DNA from: Oscillospiraceae bacterium
GTDB lineage: Bacteria > Bacillota > Clostridia > Oscillospirales > JAAYXM01
Assembly: GCA_015068085.1 (NCBI GenBank)
Contig: SVLF01000017.1
Location: 1 to 45,270, forward strand
Length of the DNA stretch: 45,270 bases
Reading direction: 5' to 3'
Each line of letters begins with the position of its first letter. The stretch's first letter is position 1. This document shows positions 18,377 through 26,918 of the stretch, piece by piece. A program made the position numbers and the translations under genes. The notes under the pieces are model-generated. The model saw only the letters and a list, made by a program, of their open reading frames with translations. It made no database searches and was not told the origin of the DNA.

Positions 18377-18411
18377 CACTTTTTTAAAGAATTATTATAA
18401 TTTTTTCTGCC

Positions 18412-20292
18412 TTATTTCAGCTCACAGAACTCCGAAAGCTCTCCGCCGTGGCGTGCGCTTTCGGCAAAGTCAACGGAGATGGTTTCAAATACCGCCTCGC
18501 GCAATGCCGCTTCCCCACTGTCGGTCGCAAGAAGCTCTGTCAGCTGCTCAATATCCTTATCAACCTTTTCTGTAGCTTCCTTTGTGTGCATAATGAAAAT
18601 CTTATCGTGATTTGTCCGCGTATGCGTTTCATCCTCAAGCTTTAGTTCCTCAAACAGCTTTTCCCCCGGACGAAGCCCTGTAATTTTAATTTCAATATCG
18701 CGGCCTACGGTCAGTCCTGCAAGCTCAATCATATTGCAGGCAAGGTCATAGATGCTGACAGGTTGTCCCATATCCAGCACGAAAATTTCCCCTCCGTGCG
18801 CAGATGCGCCGGCATTCAGAACCAACGACACTGCCTCCGGAATGGTCATAAAATAACGCATTATACTACGATGCGTAACCGTTACCGGCCCGCCTTCTTC
18901 AATCTGTTTTTTGAATATCGGAATAACCGATCCGTTTGAGCCGAGAACGTTTCCGAAACGTACAGCAGCAAGCTCACACCCGCGGCCGTTATATCTCTGT
19001 ACAAGAAGCTCCGCCGCGCGCTTTGTCGCACCCATGATATTCGTCGGATTCACTGCCTTGTCCGTAGAAATAAGTACAAATTTCTTAACGCCGTGCTCTA
19101 TGCAACACTCGATAGTGTTTTTCGTCCCGAAAATATTGTTCTTGACAGCTTCAAAAACATTATCCTCCATAAGCGGAACGTGCTTATGAGCCGCAGCATG
19201 ATATACGATGTCAAACTTGTGACGGCGGAAAAGGTATCCCATGCGCTCCTTGTCACGAACGCTTCCTACCCGCACGCAAAAGCGCTCACGCGGATACTTT
19301 GCAAGCAGGTCGTTTTGCAGGTAAAAGAGCCCGTTTTCGTTTATGTCCATAATAACAAGATACTTACAGCCATACTCAAGCGCCTGACGGCATATTTCAG
19401 AGCCGATGCTTCCCGCTCCTCCCGTAACGAGCACGCACTTTCCTTCCATAAAGCTTTTCACCGTACTCATATCCGTTTTTATTGAATCACGGAAAAGCAA
19501 ATCTTCAATTGACAAATCACGAAGCGCAGTCTTTGTTCCCGACATAAACCGATGAAAATCCATAAGGTTTCCGAAGGTTTTTACCGGAATCTCCGCGCTG
19601 CGGCATTTTTCGTAAATAGCTTTGAAGGTTTCGGACTCCGCCGAAGGAATGGCAATGATGATTTCATCTGCGCGGCGTTCCTTCGCAATTCTCGGCACGT
19701 CTTCGATTTTGCCGAGAACCCGCACCCCGGAAAGCGTCATATTCTGCTTTGTTGCATCATCATCTACAACGCCGACCGGAATAAGCCCCATATCACGGTG
19801 CGTTGTAAGCATATGGATAAGCATATTGCCTGCCGTACCCGCACCTACCACAATAACCCGACGAAGGCTTTCTCCGTCCGGACGGTGCATTATCAAAAAC
19901 ATTTTGAAGATGCGCTCAACGCAACGCACGCCGACGGTCATAACCGCAAAGAAGAACGCAAACATAAGCGTTATGCTCATCGACACCGGTATTTCAAATA
20001 TAAGATGCGCAAGCCATGCCGCAACAACCGTTATAAACGAAATTTCAAGCTGACGCAAAACGTCGCGGAAAGAGATGCTTACGAACAGCGCGCGGTATGT
20101 TCCGAGAAGAAAACTCAGACCGAAAACGCACGCGGCACAGACGGCATAGTAAATCCATCCTGCACGGGCGAGGAACGAAAATGCCTCTGTAGGTACCATA
20201 TCAAAACGCAAAAGAGCCGCAAAGAAAAATGCGGCAAAAAAACAAAGTATATCAATTAATATGTAGGAAACCGATTTAACGCCGAGCTTCAT
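18412..20292 (-). CDS. FlaA1/CapD-type membrane NDP-sugar 4,6-dehydratase/epimerase
   Basis: A 626-residue polysaccharide biosynthesis protein. The N-terminus has four transmembrane helices (residues about 10-130). A CoA-binding-like Rossmann domain follows (VVGAGTAGNMLIHML, near 145), and then the SDR domain with the NAD motif TGGAGSIGSEI near 295 and STDKAVNPTNIMGATKR carrying the Ser/Thr-Met-Lys active-site set of the long FlaA1/WbpM class. It makes a UDP-deoxyhexosamine precursor for capsule or glycan. I chose the ATG at 20290-20292: AAAGGGG is well spaced, and the earlier in-frame Met would sit at the transcription start. Confidence 0.92.
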   Translation of the reverse strand: MKLGVKSVSYILIDILCFFAAFFFAALLRFDMVPTEAFSFLARAGWIYYAVCAACVFGLSFLLGTYRALFVSISFRDVLRQLEISFITVVAAWLAHLIFEIPVSMSITLMFAFFFAVMTVGVRCVERIFKMFLIMHRPDGESLRRVIVVGAGTAGNMLIHMLTTHRDMGLIPVGVVDDDATKQNMTLSGVRVLGKIEDVPRIAKERRADEIIIAIPSAESETFKAIYEKCRSAEIPVKTFGNLMDFHRFMSGTKTALRDLSIEDLLFRDSIKTDMSTVKSFMEGKCVLVTGGAGSIGSEICRQALEYGCKYLVIMDINENGLFYLQNDLLAKYPRERFCVRVGSVRDKERMGYLFRRHKFDIVYHAAAHKHVPLMEDNVFEAVKNNIFGTKNTIECCIEHGVKKFVLISTDKAVNPTNIMGATKRAAELLVQRYNGRGCELAAVRFGNVLGSNGSVIPIFKKQIEEGGPVTVTHRSIMRYFMTIPEAVSLVLNAGASAHGGEIFVLDMGQPVSIYDLACNMIELAGLTVGRDIEIKITGLRPGEKLFEELKLEDETHTRTNHDKIFIMHTKEATEKVDKDIEQLTELLATDSGEAALREAVFETISVDFAESARHGGELSEFCELK

Positions 20293-20332
20293 TATTACAA
20301 ACCCCTTTACATCTTCACGCATAATTAATATT

Positions 20333-20361
20333 ATTGTAACACAAACTTTACAGGTTGTAAA
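20333..20361 (-). promoter_or_regulatory. Promoter of the FlaA1/CapD-type gene with a palindrome over the -35
   Basis: Leftward: -35 TTTACA (20356-20361), a 17-base spacer and -10 TACAAT (20333-20338). A palindrome TTTACA-ACC-TGTAAA (20347-20361) contains the -35 and could be an operator. Confidence 0.6.
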
Positions 20362-20532
20362 GGAAAAACAGATATTTTCTTTTGCTTTTCTTTTTTCTTG
20401 ACCTCTCAGGCTAAGGGGGCAAATCATACAATGCGTTCTTCTCTCCCCGCTCGATGCGAATCACTCCGAAAAACGGTTAAAAACCGATGCGAAACTTCTG
20501 TAAAAATTTTGGCGGAATATGTTTAAAATCTA

Positions 20533-20561
20533 TTGACATTTTCATATAGATATGTTATATT
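20533..20561 (+). promoter_or_regulatory. Promoter of the Xre-cupin/potABCD operon
   Basis: Consensus TTGACA (20533-20538), a 17-base spacer and TATATT (20556-20561). The preceding 20428-20532 holds no gene. Confidence 0.75.
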
Positions 20562-20601
20562 GTATTTCACATTACCAAACTTAAAGTTTATTTTTACAAA
20601 A

Positions 20602-20630
20602 CCCACGCCGGGATGCTTTTCCTGCGTGGG
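20602..20630 (+). promoter_or_regulatory. GC-rich leader hairpin before the Xre-cupin gene
   Basis: Arms 20602-20613 and 20619-20630 pair over 12 positions with one C/T mismatch and one G-U pair. The hairpin lies in the predicted ~95-base 5' leader. It has no T-run, so it is not a simple terminator; a role in leader regulation or mRNA stability is inferred. Confidence 0.4.
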
Positions 20631-20660
20631 CTGATATCGTGAAAGGGCGAAGGTGATACC

Positions 20661-21206
20661 GTGAATATTGATATAGGCGGAAGAATAAAGCTGCTCCGGC
20701 TTTATTACGGGCTTACGCAGCAGGAGCTTGCGGATCGTTGCGAGCTTTCAAAGGGCTTTATCTCCCAGCTTGAATCCAACAGCACGTCACCAAGCCTTGC
20801 AACGCTGTCTGATATCTTCGATGCCCTCGGCACATCCTTTGAAGAGTTTTTTGCACAGACCGGCGATTCTGCACCGGTTGTATACAAAAGCGAAGATATG
20901 TGTGAAAAAAACGTTGACGATATAGGAAAGATGACGTGGCTTGTATCCACGGCACAAAGAAATTCGATGGAGCCGATTTTGTATGAGCTTCTTCCCGGCA
21001 AGGAAACTCCGGTCGATATGCCCCATGCGGGCGAAGAATTCGGTTACGTCCTTTCCGGTTCAATAACGCTCCGGCTTGGTATGAAAACAGAGCGTCTGCG
21101 GCGCGGCGATGCATTCTATTTCAAAGCCGACAAACAGCACAGCATAAAGAACCGCGGAAAATCCACTGCACAGATATTGTGGGTATCATCCCCGCCGAAC
21201 TTTTAA
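20661..21206 (+). CDS. Xre-cupin transcriptional regulator of polyamine uptake (PuuR-like)
   Basis: A 181-residue regulator with an N-terminal Cro/CI helix-turn-helix (LTQQELADRCELSKGFISQ, residues about 15-35) and a C-terminal cupin fold (residues about 110-178; GEEFGYVLSGSITLRLG, RRGDAFYFKADKQHSIKN). This architecture is the one found beside potABCD in Firmicutes, where the cupin is thought to sense polyamine. It starts at GTG with AAGGTGA upstream and is the first gene of the operon, 62 bases before potA. The gap carries a short TCCGCC-TCC-GGCGGA hairpin. Confidence 0.9.
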   Translation: MNIDIGGRIKLLRLYYGLTQQELADRCELSKGFISQLESNSTSPSLATLSDIFDALGTSFEEFFAQTGDSAPVVYKSEDMCEKNVDDIGKMTWLVSTAQRNSMEPILYELLPGKETPVDMPHAGEEFGYVLSGSITLRLGMKTERLRRGDAFYFKADKQHSIKNRGKSTAQILWVSSPPNF

Positions 21207-21268
21207 TTTGTTGTTTCATATCCGCCTCCGGCGGAGACGAAAAAACTTTATAATTACAGGAGAACGAA

Positions 21269-22363
21269 ATGGGAGAACGTATTTTAGAGCTTTCCGGCAT
21301 CTATAAAACCTTTGACGGAATGGATGTTTTAAACGGAATAAATTTATATATTGAGAAAAATGAATTTCTCACCCTGCTCGGTCCGTCCGGTTGCGGAAAA
21401 ACAACGCTTCTGCGGATCATCGGCGGATTTCTTACGCCTACGCAGGGCGATATATTCTATCGTGGAAAACGCATAAACGATGTTCCGCCGCACAAACGCA
21501 ACATCAACACCGTTTTCCAGCGCTATGCTCTATTCCCGAAGATGACCGTAGGCGAAAACATCGCCTTTGGTCCGAATATTAAAAAATGGGACAAAAAGAA
21601 GATTGACCGCGATGTTGACGAAATGCTTGAGCTTGTGTCTCTGCGCGGCTTCCGTGACCGTGATGTAACCACGCTTTCCGGCGGTCAGCAGCAGCGTGTT
21701 GCCGTTGCCCGCGCGCTTATCAATAAGCCCGATATTCTTCTCCTTGACGAACCGCTCGGCGCGCTTGATTTAAAGCTTCGCAAAGAAATGCAGATAGAGC
21801 TCAAACGCATCCAGCAGGAAAGCGGAATTACCTTTGCATACGTTACCCACGACCAGGAAGAGGCGCTTACCATGTCGGATACCATTGTTGTTATGAACGG
21901 CGGCAAAATCCAGCAGATAGGCACGCCTCAGGATATATACAATGAGCCGAAAAACGCCTTTGTTGCAGATTTTATCGGCGACAGCAACATTCTCTGTGCA
22001 ACAATGGTGCGCGACCTTGAGGTAAAGTTCCTTGATTGCATTTTCCCGTGTATTGACCGCGGCTTTGGCGAGAATGCCCCGGTTGACGTTGTTCTCCGTC
22101 CGGAGGATGTTATCCTCGTTCCGAAGTGTGAAAACCTTCCCTCCGGCGAGGTTGTTTCTTCCATATTCAAGGGCGTTCACTACGAAATGCGCGTAGATGT
22201 CTGCGGTGAAACCATTATTGCTCAATCCACCGTAAACTGTCCGCCCGGAAGCATCGTTTCTCTCCGTGTCGACCCTGAAAACATTCAGGTTATGCACAAG
22301 AGCGAAAACTCCCCGGACAGAAAAAAAATTACTTCTGATGAAATTTCGGAGGTCGAGATTTGA
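21269..22363 (+). CDS. potA: Spermidine/putrescine ABC transporter ATP-binding protein
   Basis: A 364-residue ABC ATPase: Walker A GPSGCGKTT (38-46), Q-loop FQRYALFPKMTV, signature LSGGQQQR, Walker B ILLLDEPLGALD and H-loop YVTHDQEEA. The C-terminal TOBE-type domain has the VVLRPEDV motif. It energises polyamine import with PotB and PotC. AGGAGA lies upstream of the ATG. Its stop overlaps the TTG start of potB, which indicates translational coupling. Confidence 0.95.
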   Translation: MGERILELSGIYKTFDGMDVLNGINLYIEKNEFLTLLGPSGCGKTTLLRIIGGFLTPTQGDIFYRGKRINDVPPHKRNINTVFQRYALFPKMTVGENIAFGPNIKKWDKKKIDRDVDEMLELVSLRGFRDRDVTTLSGGQQQRVAVARALINKPDILLLDEPLGALDLKLRKEMQIELKRIQQESGITFAYVTHDQEEALTMSDTIVVMNGGKIQQIGTPQDIYNEPKNAFVADFIGDSNILCATMVRDLEVKFLDCIFPCIDRGFGENAPVDVVLRPEDVILVPKCENLPSGEVVSSIFKGVHYEMRVDVCGETIIAQSTVNCPPGSIVSLRVDPENIQVMHKSENSPDRKKITSDEISEVEI

Positions 22364-23196
22364 AAAAAAATGCTTGCTTGATTCCGCTGTATGTGTGGAC
22401 AGCGGTGTTCGTCCTTTTCCCGCTTGCCATCGTAATTTATTTTGCGTTTACACGCGCAGGCGGCACGGGCTTTGAGTTTTCCCTTGAAGGTTTTTCGCGC
22501 CTTGCCGACCCCATGTATCTCGGAGTGGTCCTTAAAAGCTTTAAAATTGCGATTATCTCCACCCTTGTGTGCATCCTTTGCGGCTACCCCGCGGCATACA
22601 TTCTGGCAAGAAGCCGCTCTCGTGCAAAATTTATCATCGTGATTCTTATGCTTCTGCCTATGTGGATGAACTTTCTTCTCCGCACATATTCATGGCTTTC
22701 CATTCTCGAAAACACGGGAATCATAAACACGGTTTTGGCGTCTCTCGGTCTGCCGAAGGTTCGCTTTCTCTACAACGAGGGCGCCGTTATCCTCGGCACG
22801 GTATATAACTATCTTCCGTTTATGATTATGCCGATTTACATAACGCTCTTAAAGCTTGACGAAAGCCATCTTGAAGCGGCGGCGGATCTCGGTGCAAACC
22901 CGTTTCAGGCTTTCCTGCGCGTCACTCTTCCCTTCTCCGTACCGGGAATTTTGTCGGGGGTTTCGATGGTTTTTGTGCCAAGTGTTACAACATTTGTCAT
23001 ATCTCAGCTTATGGGCGGTGGCAAGGTTCCGCTTATCGGCGACGTTATCGAGCAGCAGTTCCGCGTTGTGAATGACTGGCATTTCGGAAGCGCCCTCAGC
23101 GTCGTTATAATGGTTATTGTTCTTATATTTATGCACTTTATAAACCGCGGCGATGTTGAGTCGGGAACCGGAAACGGAGGTAGAATACTTCGATGA
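22360..23196 (+). CDS. potB: Spermidine/putrescine ABC transporter permease PotB
   Basis: A 278-residue inner-membrane permease with about six transmembrane helices (first LIPLYVWTAVFVLFPLAIV). The EAA-loop region, EAAADLGANPFQAFLRVTLP, couples to the ATPase. It starts at TTG (22360), 7 bases after GGAGG, inside the potA stop codon. It overlaps potC by 4 bases (ATGA). Confidence 0.93.
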   Translation: MKKNACLIPLYVWTAVFVLFPLAIVIYFAFTRAGGTGFEFSLEGFSRLADPMYLGVVLKSFKIAIISTLVCILCGYPAAYILARSRSRAKFIIVILMLLPMWMNFLLRTYSWLSILENTGIINTVLASLGLPKVRFLYNEGAVILGTVYNYLPFMIMPIYITLLKLDESHLEAAADLGANPFQAFLRVTLPFSVPGILSGVSMVFVPSVTTFVISQLMGGGKVPLIGDVIEQQFRVVNDWHFGSALSVVIMVIVLIFMHFINRGDVESGTGNGGRILR

Positions 23197-23987
23197 AAAA
23201 GCTTTCAAAATGCTATATCGGTCTCGTCCTCGCGTTTTTGTATGCCCCGATAGGCGTTCTTATGGTCTTCTCCTTCAATGCTTCCAAATCCCGCGCAAAC
23301 TGGCAGGGGTTTACGCTTGACTGGTACCGCCAGCTGTTCTCAAATGACGCTCTTATGTCCTCGCTTTATACCACGCTCCTGTGCGGCTTTCTCGCTGCAC
23401 TTATCGCAACAATCATCGGTTCTATGGCAGCCTACGGTCTTGCGAAAAACAAAGGAAAGAAAAGTACCCTTGTTCTCTCTGTCGCATACATTCCGATGCT
23501 CAATGCAGAAATCGTAACCGGAGTTTCCCTGATGCTCCTCTTCACGCTTATGGGACTTGACCTTGGTTTCTTCACGATGCTTCTCTCTCACATCACCTTC
23601 TGTATTCCGTATGTTATCCTCGCGGTATTGCCAAAAGCACGTCAACTTGACTGGAGCTTGTATGATGCGGCGCAGGATCTCGGGTGTACACCCACACAGT
23701 CCTTCTGGCGGATAATGTTTCCCGAGCTTCTGCCCGGTGTGTTTACGGGATTTCTTCTTTCTCTTACAATGTCGATTGATGACTTTATCATCAGCTTTTT
23801 CACTACCGGCAACGGCGTAAGCAATCTCTCTATTTCAATCTACACGATGGCAAAGCGCGGAATAAAGCCCGAAATTAACGCGCTTTCAACCATAATGTTT
23901 GCCGCAATTCTGATAATCCTTATTGTTGCGAATGTCAGCGCGGCAAAAAAAGACCACAATAAATCAAAAAGGAGTATGAGAATATAA
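23193..23987 (+). CDS. potC: Spermidine/putrescine ABC transporter permease PotC
   Basis: A 264-residue permease with about six transmembrane helices and the EAA-type loop YDAAQDLGCTPTQSFWRIMFP. It forms the heterodimeric channel with PotB. FSFNASKSRANWQGFTLDWY near the N-terminus is typical of PotC. Its stop overlaps the potD start (TAATG). Confidence 0.93.
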   Translation: MKKLSKCYIGLVLAFLYAPIGVLMVFSFNASKSRANWQGFTLDWYRQLFSNDALMSSLYTTLLCGFLAALIATIIGSMAAYGLAKNKGKKSTLVLSVAYIPMLNAEIVTGVSLMLLFTLMGLDLGFFTMLLSHITFCIPYVILAVLPKARQLDWSLYDAAQDLGCTPTQSFWRIMFPELLPGVFTGFLLSLTMSIDDFIISFFTTGNGVSNLSISIYTMAKRGIKPEINALSTIMFAAILIILIVANVSAAKKDHNKSKRSMRI

Positions 23988-25018
23988 TGAAAAAAATTGT
24001 TTTGGCTCTTTCTGCAGTGCTCTGCCTGCTCTTTTCATCCTGCGGCGACGACAGACCGGTCGTAAAGGTGTACAACTGGGGTGACTATATCGCGCCCGGC
24101 GTAATCGACCAATTCGAAGAAGAAAGCGGTATGCGCGTTATATATGAAATGTTTGAAACAAACGAAGATATGTACACGAAAATAAAAAATTCAAACAACT
24201 CATATGACGTTATCATCCCGTCGGATTATATGATTGAGCGTATGATTGCGGAAAATCTTCTCTCCGAGATTGATATGAGCAAAATCACAAATTACAATAA
24301 TATTGATGCAGAATATAAAAACCTGTCGTTTGACAAGGATAACAAATTTTCCGTCCCTTATACCTGGGGAACAGTCGGCATTCTCTATAACAAAACTATG
24401 GTAGATGAAGCACCGACAAGCTGGGGCGCGCTCTGGGATGAGAAATACAAGGATAACATCATTATGATGAACAGCCAGCGCGATGCTATCGGTATTACGC
24501 TTAAATATCTCGGCCACAGCCTGAACACAACCGACGCCGCTGCTCTCCAGGCAGCAAAGCAGAAGCTTATTGATCAAAGCCCGCTCGTTCTCACATGGGT
24601 TGTTGACGAGGTAAAGGATAAAATGATCGGCGGCGAGGCCGCGCTTGCTCTCGTATATGCAGGCGATGCAGTTTACTGCAAGGGCGAAAATCCGGACCTT
24701 GAATACGTTATCCCGTCCGAGGGTTCAAACATCTTCTTTGATTCTATGTGTATCCCGTCAAGCTGTGAGAACAAAGACGGTGCCGAGCAGTTTATAAACT
24801 TTATGTGCCGTGCCGATATTGCAGCAAAGAATGCGGAATACATTGGCTATTCTTCCCCGAGCACGCCCGCACGTGAGCTTATGGGAGAAGCGGGAAAAGA
24901 CCCAACGGCATATCCGGATATAACAAAATATGACCTTGAAATCTTCTCCTCACTCGGCGACAAAACAAAAATCTATGATGAGCTCTGGACAGAGATTAAA
25001 ACCTCAATCGGAGTATAA
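23987..25018 (+). CDS. potD: Spermidine/putrescine-binding lipoprotein PotD
   Basis: A 343-residue extracellular solute-binding protein. The lipoprotein signal ends in LFSSC (lipidated Cys19). The mature part begins VVKVYNWGDYI, the hallmark of polyamine-binding PotD, followed by EEESGMRVIYEMFETNEDM and SYDVIIPSDYM. It delivers putrescine/spermidine to PotBC. It is the last gene of the operon, with a hairpin 7 bases downstream. Confidence 0.94.
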   Translation: MKKIVLALSAVLCLLFSSCGDDRPVVKVYNWGDYIAPGVIDQFEEESGMRVIYEMFETNEDMYTKIKNSNNSYDVIIPSDYMIERMIAENLLSEIDMSKITNYNNIDAEYKNLSFDKDNKFSVPYTWGTVGILYNKTMVDEAPTSWGALWDEKYKDNIIMMNSQRDAIGITLKYLGHSLNTTDAAALQAAKQKLIDQSPLVLTWVVDEVKDKMIGGEAALALVYAGDAVYCKGENPDLEYVIPSEGSNIFFDSMCIPSSCENKDGAEQFINFMCRADIAAKNAEYIGYSSPSTPARELMGEAGKDPTAYPDITKYDLEIFSSLGDKTKIYDELWTEIKTSIGV

Positions 25019-25024
25019 ATACAA

Positions 25025-25046
25025 AAGGGGTTCTTTCGAACCCCTT
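25025..25046. terminator. Terminator between potD and the convergent Xre gene
   Basis: A 9-bp perfect stem AAGGGGTTC/GAACCCCTT with a TTTC loop, flanked by A- and T-rich sequence on both sides, serving convergent transcription units. Confidence 0.7.
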
Positions 25047-25052
25047 AAAATA

Positions 25053-25748
25053 TTATTTATCAAGTCTTTCGCCGAGACGTTTGCCGACCGACTGAAGCAC
25101 CGACAAAAGCGACTGGGAAAGCGCCGGATATTCTGCGGAAATATCCTCCTGTGAAACCGACGGAAGGGAGCTTTGTTTCTCCTTTGCTTCCGTTATCCCC
25201 TCTGCTTCGCGCTTTATATTCATTGCGGCAAACGACATTTCGGCATTCGTAAGCTCACTCCAGATTCGCTCATCAACGGAGAAGATATCCTCACTGCTCT
25301 CCTTATCCGCCGAGTATAGCGAACGAAACACCTTATACACCGCAAGATTGAAAAACGCCGCAGTTTCCGTGATAAGATCCTTGTTCTTTGATTTACCGAC
25401 AATATCAAAAATTATGCTCAGTGAATTTATAACAAGCTTTTTTGCAAGCGTTGCCATCATGCTGCCACGGAGAACATTGTCCTTATCCTCAGAGCTATCG
25501 GGCAAATCCTCTGCGGTAATTGTGTAATCCTCTCGTGACATTGTTCTGCCGAGCAGAAAATCTGCCGACACTTTATAATAATCCGCTACTCTTGCAACAA
25601 ACTCAAGTCCCGGCTCGCGCAGACCGTTTTCATAGTGCGAAAGCACCGCCTGAGATACCCCAAGCTCTTTTGCAACCTTGCGTTGACTTAAGTTTTTTTC
25701 TCTGCGCAAAAGAGACAAGGTGCGCGGAAAATCCATATTGTTTTTCAC
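25053..25748 (-). CDS. Xre-family regulator with a C-terminal helical domain
   Basis: A 231-residue protein. Residues about 8-65 are a Cro/CI helix-turn-helix (LSQRKVAKELGVSQAVLSHY, then YYKVSADFLLGRT). Residues about 95-230 are helical and of unknown function, and the tail has QSLLSVLQSVGKRLGERL as an amphipathic helix. It starts at GTG five bases after GGAGGGG. It is monocistronic with its own promoter and converges on the pot operon. The target genes are unknown. Confidence 0.85.
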   Translation of the reverse strand: MKNNMDFPRTLSLLRREKNLSQRKVAKELGVSQAVLSHYENGLREPGLEFVARVADYYKVSADFLLGRTMSREDYTITAEDLPDSSEDKDNVLRGSMMATLAKKLVINSLSIIFDIVGKSKNKDLITETAAFFNLAVYKVFRSLYSADKESSEDIFSVDERIWSELTNAEMSFAAMNIKREAEGITEAKEKQSSLPSVSQEDISAEYPALSQSLLSVLQSVGKRLGERLDK

Positions 25749-25780
25749 TCAAACCCCTCCGTTTTTGAAACAGTATGTAT

Positions 25781-25809
25781 ATTGTACTATAAATATTACG
25801 TTTTGTAAA
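25781..25809 (-). promoter_or_regulatory. Promoter of the Xre regulator gene
   Basis: Leftward: -35 TTTACA (25804-25809), a 17-base spacer and -10 TACAAT (25781-25786). Confidence 0.65.
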
Positions 25810-25832
25810 GAAGAATTTTGTCGTTGAGGGAT

Positions 25833-26690
25833 TTATAGAATTCGTTTTGAATAGAGATAGTCACAAAAGTTTTTTAAATAAAAGCCCGGCTTTTCATTAT
25901 TCTTGTAAAAAACGCATACAGTTTGGATTTCGTCAAAGTCCAAAATTTTGAGCGCAGTTAAATTTTGTTGGACAGAGTCCTCCAGAGACCGATATGAACC
26001 AATTGTAAGTCCTATGCCTGATGAAACATACTGGTGCAGACATTGCCTGTCATTGCATTCTACAATGATACGTTCTTTTATCTTGTGGCGTTTGCAAGCA
26101 TCTTCATACCTCTTCCGCATACCGTTACCTGTGCACGGAAGAATAAACGGTTCATCTTCCAACTGTTGAAAATAAAGCTCTTTCCCCACCAAGGAACTGT
26201 TTGATGAAGCCTTAACGCAAATTCTTTCCACGCTCAATACAAAATGGTTCAGATGGTTGTATTTATTATCAGGCTCATCAATGATAATATCATAATCATC
26301 AATATTTGCGTTTGCGTAGTCATTGGAAATGATAAAGTTGTTGCTTTGTTCCCCGGCAGCATATTCCACAATCAATTCCGTGATCCATTTCGACCTTGCG
26401 TGAATAAGAATTTTTATTTCGGGAAGCGCAATAGAGGGAGCAGTAATTTGAGCTGTTGCATCCTCTATTTTTTTAAATATTCCCCCTATCTCCGCGGCAA
26501 AGTATTTTCCTTTGGCGTTAAGGGTTATCTTATTATGTGTTCTGTCAAATAGCGCAACGCCTAAATCCTGCTCAAGCTTTTTAATAGAAGCCGATATTGC
26601 AGACGGAGGCAGCAGATGTGCTTGAGCAGTTTTTGTAATATTTTCTGTTTCTGCAACTTCTAAGAAATATTGCAGCCAATTTAGATTCAT
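25833..26690 (-). CDS. LysR-family transcriptional regulator
   Basis: A 285-residue LysR-type regulator: N-terminal winged helix (LQYFLEVAETENITKTAQAH, SAISASIKKLEQDLGVALFD) and a periplasmic-binding-protein-like effector domain from about residue 90. AAGGAGGGTGA precedes the ATG. The gene is AT-rich and divergent from the nitrilase-GDPD gene. LysR regulators commonly control the divergent neighbour, so it is the likely regulator of the hydrolase island; the effector is unknown. Confidence 0.88.
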   Translation of the reverse strand: MNLNWLQYFLEVAETENITKTAQAHLLPPSAISASIKKLEQDLGVALFDRTHNKITLNAKGKYFAAEIGGIFKKIEDATAQITAPSIALPEIKILIHARSKWITELIVEYAAGEQSNNFIISNDYANANIDDYDIIIDEPDNKYNHLNHFVLSVERICVKASSNSSLVGKELYFQQLEDEPFILPCTGNGMRKRYEDACKRHKIKERIIVECNDRQCLHQYVSSGIGLTIGSYRSLEDSVQQNLTALKILDFDEIQTVCVFYKNNEKPGFYLKNFCDYLYSKRIL

Positions 26691-26707
26691 TTTTCATCAC
26701 CCTCCTT

Positions 26708-26736
26708 ATTTTACTATATAAATCCTTATATAGCAA
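26708..26736 (-). promoter_or_regulatory. LysR gene promoter with internal palindrome
   Basis: Leftward: -35 TTGCTA (26731-26736), a 17-base spacer and -10 TAAAAT (26708-26713). The spacer is almost entirely a palindrome, CTATATAA-N4-TTATATAG (26714-26733), a candidate autoregulatory site. Confidence 0.55.
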
Positions 26737-26772
26737 CACCTGTTTTTTCGTGCTGTGACTCTGATTTAATAT

Positions 26773-26887
26773 ATGGTATAATAACTGCAAAAGCAGTTAT
26801 TATACTGATTTAAAGCCACTTTCCTCTCTGGCTTTGCCGGAAACCGGAAAATATGGCTATATTATACCATTGCGCTTATGGTATAAT
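26773..26887 (+). repeat. Intergenic palindromic element, copy A, with adjoining promoter
   Basis: The 98-bp core runs from ATGGTATAAT (26773-26782) to its reverse complement ATTATACCAT (26861-26870). Inside are a 13-bp perfect palindrome around AAAA (26776-26788 with 26793-26805) and a hairpin CTGGC-TTT-GCCGG (26828-26840). Just after it, TGG-TATAAT (26879-26887) is an extended -10 for the nitrilase-GDPD gene. A near-identical copy occurs at 29352-29474. Both ends carry TATAAT-like sequences in opposite directions. A MITE-like repeat, a regulator-binding array or a structured RNA are all possible. Confidence 0.75.
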
Positions 26888-26918
26888 TCAGAGTATCCGA
26901 ATAACAGGAGGTTTTTAA

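Noticed and set aside
22360-22363. Possible frameshift between potA and potB because potB lacks an ATG
   Set aside because: A TTG start 7 bases after GGAGG, overlapping the potA TGA, explains the junction without an error.
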